Below, one piece after another: positions 4,411 through 6,773 of a stretch of 6,773 bases of DNA. The DNA comes from Bacteroidales bacterium (lineage in GTDB: Bacteria; Bacteroidota; Bacteroidia; Bacteroidales; UBA7960): contig PWNY01000073.1 in NCBI GenBank assembly GCA_003557805.1, forward strand, positions 1 to 6,773, read 5' to 3'. The translations under genes and the position numbers were made by a program. The number at the start of each line of letters is the position of its first letter. Position 1 is the first letter of the stretch. The notes under the pieces are model-generated. The model was not told the DNA's origin. It ran no database searches and saw only the letters and a list, made by a program, of their open reading frames with translations.

Positions 4411-6773
4411 AATCAAGATAAAAATGTTCGAAGAAGTCCCTGTAAGCATCAACCTCCTTCTCCTGGTAGAAAAGCGGGTAATTGTCAACAGAGATCACAA
4501 ATGCCTCCATGGCAGGGTCTTCTGCAAATATTTCAGACCCTGTCAGTGTATTATAATACTCCATGCTGTTTTCCTTGTCCGGGAAATTGGTTACGGTTAT
4601 CATATGAGTATTGTTTTCAAAGAATATATTACTGACAGACAGCTCTTTCTCCGGATAGTTCTCACTGTTGAAACCTTCAATCAGCTCTACAGTTTCAGGT
4701 ATATCGGCATTGGATGTATCGATCAAAAGCAAAAAGAAGTGCACTGCACCTGGTGAATTGTTAAACGGGGAATCAACCGGCATTTCAACCGTATCAACAC
4801 TCCTGTCATCTCGAGTTGTCCCGGCAGATGAACCTGCCGCCCCCCCAAGTGAAGCCAGAAGAGTAGTCGCCGGCTGATGAACAGGCGTGTCAGCAAAGTT
4901 ATCGACTACATATTGCAGCTCAGAAATAAAATCCCGGCGGTTATCGGTCCTTCCCAAAGCCATGGCATTAAGGTAAGCGAACCTTGCCATCAGCTCTCTT
5001 GGCACATCAAGTGTATCCAGGGCCTGCCTGTTTCGGCTGATTATATCATACCTGCCGGCAAAAAAGGCGTTATAGCTCTCCCTGTAAAGCTGCCTTGCAA
5101 GTTCATCCTTCTGCCTGACACGGTCTGCATAACCAGGGTCGCCAATAATCATGGCATACTCACTGTCAGGGTAACGGTTCATAAGTTCGTTGCTTATCCT
5201 TTCGGCCTGGGCAGCATTACCCCTTCCCCTGTAGAGATAATATAAGTGGTAAAAAGTATGCAGTTCCCTTTCACTGCCAGGGAATCTCTCCAGAAGTGTC
5301 TCAAGGCTTGCAATTGCATTCTCCCTGTCCTGGAGCTCATCCCTGAAAACCATTCCCATATTGTAATATGCCTGTACCTGGCGGTTTTTTGACGAACGCA
5401 ACTGCTCCTCGCTGTTAGGTATATTCCTCAGGTATGCTTCGGCATCATATTCATCAAACTCCTCATCTGCCTCATCCTCCATTGACAGATCATCGAAACC
5501 ATCCATATCCATTCCAAAAGCATCGGCCATTACCTGCCTGTTGCTAATCCTCCACATATCCTCAAGCGGCCTTTCCCCGAAACGGCTGAAAAACTCCATC
5601 TCGCCATTGCTCATTGCCGTGGTATTATAAAAATACCAGCCCCTTCCCTGGTCAGTGCTCCTGGCCTGCCTCGCAGTTCTGCCAGCATCACGCATTTCCT
5701 GCATTCTCTCCCTTTCAGCCTCTATCCTGAGCCTCTCCTGTTCACGAAGATCCGCTATTATCCCCTCCACAACAGCCTTCTGCTGCTCCTCGTTAAGGGT
5801 TGCAAGATGCTGCAGGCTGTCCTCCCTTTCGATAATATTTGTAAATTGGGATACCCTTGATAAGACCCGGCTCCTGTTGGTTATCTCCTGGTAGTTATCA
5901 TATCCTGAGGGCAGAAAGGTTGCTGCGCTGTCGTAATAGATATTTGCCTTTAAGTAGTCTGGATGCTCAAAGTATATTTCACCCAGGCGAAGGAATGACA
6001 GACCCTTTTGCATATCATTGTCCACACTGCTTTCAGCAGAAAGAGTATATAGTCTTATGGCCTCATTTTCATCACCCTGGCGCATTGCCAACTGAGCCAG
6101 TGCATAATATATCTGATCCCGGAACTCCCTGTACCTTTCCTGGCTTAACATATCCATAAGCTCATCGCGAATATGGGACCCACCGCCAACGGCCGGGTCA
6201 TATGCCATGGCCATTCCTATCCTCGCCTGGAAGGACATATTGCGGTCAGCCCTCATATCCAGAACCCTCTGGTATGCCTGCTGTGCATTTGCGTAGTCTT
6301 CCGAATGGTGATAAAGCTGTGCCTGTATAAAGGTAAGCCTGGCTCTCTCACGCTGGTCCTTCTCGTATGGCAACCCCTTTTCAAGCTCCCGGGCAGCCCT
6401 TAAATACATGCTCTGGCGAAGGTAATGGTCGGCAAATGTCTTCCTGAACAGGGCAACGGTTTCATCTTTCAGCAATCCGTCACTATAATTCCTCTCGAGC
6501 ATGTCCAGCATCCTGCGGGCCTGGTCAAACCTTCCCTGCTCATGATAGGATTTGGCGATCCACACCTTGGAATCATATACCCGCGGGGTATCATACTGTC
6601 TTATTATATATTCGAAAGTAAGGATCGCAAGGGTAAAATCCCTTTTAAAAAAATGTGACCGGGCTATCAGAAAGTATGATTCATCTATCCATTTATTGTA
6701 TTCTATCCCCCGGATATTCATGGAGTGTCTTCTGATAACGATACTGGCTTTCTGGTAAGTAATATCCATATTA
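4406..6773 (-). CDS. porW: PorW/SprE-family TPR protein of type IX secretion/gliding, N-terminus beyond window
   Basis: PorW/SprE proteins are outer-membrane-associated periplasmic lipoproteins needed for type IX secretion and gliding in Bacteroidota. The frame is open to the window edge, so the signal peptide and an estimated 100 or more N-terminal residues are missing. The ATG at 6769 is internal and gives 787 visible residues. These begin with a family-typical stretch (KASIVIRRHSMNIRG, EYNKWIDESYFLIARSHFF). Helical TPR-like repeats fill about 30-300. A charged coiled coil (about 325-370) leads to the conserved GWYFYNTTAMSNGEMEF and ERPLEDMWRISNR (377-411). A very acidic stretch at 425-445 follows, then more TPRs (463-560, including AIASLETLLERFPGSE). 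The C-terminal domain (676-787) has HFFLLLIDT, ITVTNFPDKENSMEYYNTL and AFVISVDNYPLFYQEKEVD, all familiar from this family. It ends in TGA, 95 bases before bactofilin. The family call is strong; the exact symbol (porW or sprE) is by convention. Confidence 0.88.
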   Translation of the reverse strand, partial: NMDITYQKASIVIRRHSMNIRGIEYNKWIDESYFLIARSHFFKRDFTLAILTFEYIIRQYDTPRVYDSKVWIAKSYHEQGRFDQARRMLDMLERNYSDGLLKDETVALFRKTFADHYLRQSMYLRAARELEKGLPYEKDQRERARLTFIQAQLYHHSEDYANAQQAYQRVLDMRADRNMSFQARIGMAMAYDPAVGGGSHIRDELMDMLSQERYREFRDQIYYALAQLAMRQGDENEAIRLYTLSAESSVDNDMQKGLSFLRLGEIYFEHPDYLKANIYYDSAATFLPSGYDNYQEITNRSRVLSRVSQFTNIIEREDSLQHLATLNEEQQKAVVEGIIADLREQERLRIEAERERMQEMRDAGRTARQARSTDQGRGWYFYNTTAMSNGEMEFFSRFGERPLEDMWRISNRQVMADAFGMDMDGFDDLSMEDEADEEFDEYDAEAYLRNIPNSEEQLRSSKNRQVQAYYNMGMVFRDELQDRENAIASLETLLERFPGSERELHTFYHLYYLYRGRGNAAQAERISNELMNRYPDSEYAMIIGDPGYADRVRQKDELARQLYRESYNAFFAGRYDIISRNRQALDTLDVPRELMARFAYLNAMALGRTDNRRDFISELQYVVDNFADTPVHQPATTLLASLGGAAGSSAGTTRDDRSVDTVEMPVDSPFNNSPGAVHFFLLLIDTSNADIPETVELIEGFNSENYPEKELSVSNIFFENNTHMITVTNFPDKENSMEYYNTLTGSEIFAEDPAMEAFVISVDNYPLFYQEKEVDAYRDFFEHFYLDF

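Noticed and set aside
1..6773. CRISPR array, tRNA, rRNA, insertion sequence or prophage signs
   Set aside because: No regularly spaced repeats, cloverleaf-like sequence, transposase-like protein or terminal inverted repeats were seen. Coding genes fill nearly the whole window and all look like core chromosomal functions.

Overview
The window is a stretch of a Bacteroidota chromosome, most likely from the Bacteroidales/Marinilabiliales side of the phylum. The lineage call is an inference from four things: a PorW/SprE-type gliding/type IX secretion lipoprotein, a subunit a (AtpB) with a signal peptide and a long exported N-terminal segment, starts that follow AT-rich sequence with no Shine-Dalgarno motif, and frequent AGG arginine codons. 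All supported genes lie on the minus strand, so transcription runs from high to low coordinates. I found no convincing gene on the plus strand.

Read in the direction of transcription, the window opens inside a large TPR protein of the PorW/SprE family (4406-6773, N-terminus outside the window). A 95-bp AT-rich spacer follows (4311-4405). It carries a plausible Bacteroidota-type promoter and three copies of the octamer AAAACTTT. Next comes a compact run: a small bactofilin (3924-4310), a four-helix AtpI-like membrane protein (3503-3901), and the F1Fo ATP synthase genes atpB (subunit a), atpE (c), atpF (b), atpH (delta) and the first 299 codons of atpA (alpha), which leaves the window at position 1. 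Spacers in this run are 1 to about 23 bp, except for 115 bp between atpE and atpF. One reading frame of that longer gap holds a 34-codon cysteine-containing micro-ORF that almost exactly fills it.

The Fo genes encode the membrane proton path (a plus the c-ring), the peripheral stalk (b plus delta) and part of the catalytic head (alpha). The AtpI-like protein is probably a c-ring or Fo assembly factor. The genes for gamma, beta and epsilon are not in the window; gamma would be expected just beyond position 1. Bactofilin and PorW are not ATP synthase parts. Bactofilin forms membrane-associated polymers, and PorW belongs to the type IX secretion/gliding machinery.

Most of the window is ordinary core genome. 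The points worth a second look are the micro-ORF between atpE and atpF, a lysine in the last helix of AtpB where I expect Glu or His, a diluted glycine motif in subunit c, the apparent absence of an AtpZ gene, and the regulatory-looking spacer before bactofilin. I did not find a clearly new multi-gene system.
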